A DNA stretch of 46,077 nucleotides, taken from positions 1-46,077 of the forward strand of contig JAQGDQ010001341.1 of NCBI GenBank assembly GCA_030141605.1, given 5' to 3'. Positions 44,157 through 46,077 of the stretch are shown here, piece by piece. The position numbers and the translations under genes are program-made. This DNA comes from Tubiluchus corallicola (taxonomy: Eukaryota > Priapulida > Priapulimorpha > Priapulimorphida > Tubiluchidae). Positions within the stretch are counted from its first letter, which is position 1. Each line of letters begins with the position of its first letter. The notes under the pieces are model-generated. The model was given only the letters and a program-made list of their open reading frames with translations, was not told the DNA's origin and ran no database searches.

Positions 44157-44400
44157 TCGGACATGGAATATTATATTCATCACACTATAATATCCTAATG
44201 TATACCTTCTTTAACACATGGGACATAGACTATTATATTTAGCACACTATAATTGACTAATATATACCTATTTTAATACATGGGGTTATGGAATATTATA
44301 TTCACCACACTACAATATCCTAATATATACTTATTTTAATACATGGGTTATGGAATATTATATTCACCACATTACACTATCCTAATATACCTAATTAAAT
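44157..44400. repeat. ~62-bp tandem repeat, four units
   Basis: TGGAATATTATATTCACCAC and TATCCTAATATATAC recur at intervals of 62-63 bp (about 44160, 44222, 44285 and 44347). Confidence 0.9.
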
Positions 44401-44479
44401 ACTTTACTTATGTTATAGGAGTGTAGCAAGCAGGAAAGGCTACTGATCGTGTGATTTTGCACGCATTCTTTAGAAATGT

Positions 44480-46077
44480 CCTCATTTTAGAGGTCCTCTA
44501 TAGGTTATCTCCTATAGAGTTACTATAATGAAATTATAAGGCTGTACCTTTCATGCCATGCTGTATGTTATTTAGTAGTGCAGTCATTATAAAGTTGTCC
44601 TCTTCTAGAGTTACTGAAATGAAACTATAAGGCTGTACTTTTCATGCCATACTGTACGGTATTTAGTAGTCTGCAGTGATTATGAAGTTGTCCTCTTCTA
44701 GAGTTACTATAATGAAATTATAAGGCTGTACGTTTCATGCCATGCTGTACGTTATTTAGTAGTTCTGCAGTTATTATGAAGTTGTCCTCTTCTAGAGTTA
44801 CTATAATGAAATTTTAAACCTATACGTTTCATGCCATGCTGTACGTTATTTAGTAGTTCTGCAGTGATTATGAAGTTGTCCTCTTCTAGAGTTACTATAA
44901 TGAAATTATAAGGCTGTACGTTTCATGCCATGCTGTACGTTATTTAGTAATCCTGCAGTGATTATGAAGTTGTCCTCTTCTAGACTTACTATAATGAAAT
45001 TATAAGCCTATACGTTTCATGCCATACTGTGCGTTATTTAGTAGTTCTGCAATCATTATGAAGTTGTCCCCTTCTAGACTTACTATAATGAAATTATAAG
45101 CCTATACGTTTCATGCCATGCTGTGCGTTATTTAGTAGTCTGCAGTGATTATGAAGTTGTCCTCTTCTAGACTTACTATAATGAAATTATAAGGCTGTAC
45201 GTTTCATGCCATGCTGTACGGTATTTAGTAGTTCTGCAGTGATTATGAAGTTGTCCTCTTCTAGAGTTACTATAATGAAATTATAAGGCTGTACGTTTCA
45301 TGCCATGCTGTACGGTATTTAGTAATCCTGCAGTGATTATAAAGGTGTCCTCTTCTAGACTTACTATAATGAAATTATAAGCCTATACGTTTCATGCCAT
45401 GCTGTACGTTATTTAGTAGTTCTGCAGTGATTATGAAGTTGTCCTCTTCTAGAGTTACTATAATGAAATTATAAGGCTGTACGTTTCATGCCATGCTGTA
45501 CGGTATTTAGTAGTCTGCAGTGATTATGAAGTTGTCCTCTTCTAGAGTTACTATAATGAAATTATAAGCCTATACGTTTCATGCCATGCTGTACGGTATT
45601 TAGTAGTTCTGCTGTGATTATAAAGTGTCCTCTTCTAGAGTTACTATAATGAAATTATAAACCTGTACTTTTCATGCCATGCTGTACGTTATTTAGTAAT
45701 CCTGCAGTGATTATGAAGTTGTCCTCTTCTAGACTTACTATAATGAAATTATAAACCTATACGTTTCATGCCATACTGTACGTTATTTAGTAATCCTGCA
45801 GTGATTATGAAGTTGTCCTCTTCTAGACTTACTATAATGAAATTATAAACCTGTACGTTTCATGCCATGCTGTACGTTATTTAGTAGTCTGCAGTGATTA
45901 TGAAGTTGTCCTCTTCTAGAGTTACTATAATGAAATTATAAGGCTGTACGTTTCATGCCATACTGTACGGTATTTAGTAGTCTGCAGTGATTATGAAGTG
46001 TCCTCTTCTAGAGTTACTATAATGAAATTATAAGCCTGTACGTTTCATGCCATGCTGTACGTTATTTAGTAGTGCTG
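44480..46077. repeat. 94-bp satellite, about 17 units, running off the right edge
   Basis: The monomer has GTTACTATAATGAAATTATA, CGTTTCATGCCATGCTGTAC, GTTATTTAGTAGTTCTGCAG and GATTATGAAGTTGTCCTCTT. Each contains the perfect inverted repeat TATAATgaaATTATA. Small variants (AAGGCTG or AAGCCTA; GTAGTT or GTAATC) are shared among non-adjacent units. Confidence 0.97.

Overview
This is a metazoan nuclear window, AT-rich and made almost entirely of introns and repeats. It has spliced exons with GT-AG junctions, transposon and SINE debris of many kinds, several satellites, and an interstitial block of degenerate CCCTAA repeats. That telomere motif, the gene structure and the repeat mix fit an invertebrate with TTAGGG-type telomeres, perhaps a mollusc or another lophotrochozoan. 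I cannot fix the phylum from the sequence alone.

The only intact host gene I can support is mannose-6-phosphate isomerase (MPI) on the minus strand. It can be assembled exon by exon from an ATG at 37062 to a TGA at 15598. Nine exons with matching phases give 429 residues, with all zinc ligands and the catalytic arginine present. Exon 5 carries a near-perfect 42-bp in-frame tandem duplication, which adds 14 residues. The introns total about 20 kb and hold most of the repeats described below.

Layout. 1-1320: decayed coding-like sequence of unknown origin on the plus strand. 1564-2390: a ~155-170 bp tandem array. 2400-6640: no recognisable gene. 6648-9577: a broken Helitron-type gene (OTU protease, coiled repeats, Helitron_like_N) that stops just before the expected HUH motif and contains a 144-bp in-frame tandem duplication. 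10424-14273: a TA-flanked stretch with pogo/Tigger-like ends. It contains a LINE 3' end split by a 501-bp hAT MITE with a perfect 8-bp target duplication, and a 13-copy 89-bp satellite. 15598-37062: the MPI gene, with hAT-like, pogo-like, piggyBac-like and TTAA-flanked MITEs, a complete tRNA-derived SINE, and 31-bp and 27-bp minisatellites close to exons. 37063-46077: microsatellites, telomere-like repeats, a complete 5S rRNA-derived SINE with an 11-bp target duplication, more copies of the TTAA MITE family, and a 94-bp satellite that runs off the right edge.

I see no novel multi-gene system. The most interesting items are the MPI exon duplication, the 5S-headed SINE that has lost its A box, the five-copy TTAA-flanked MITE family, the nested hAT-in-LINE insertion, and the unidentified coding remnant at the left edge.
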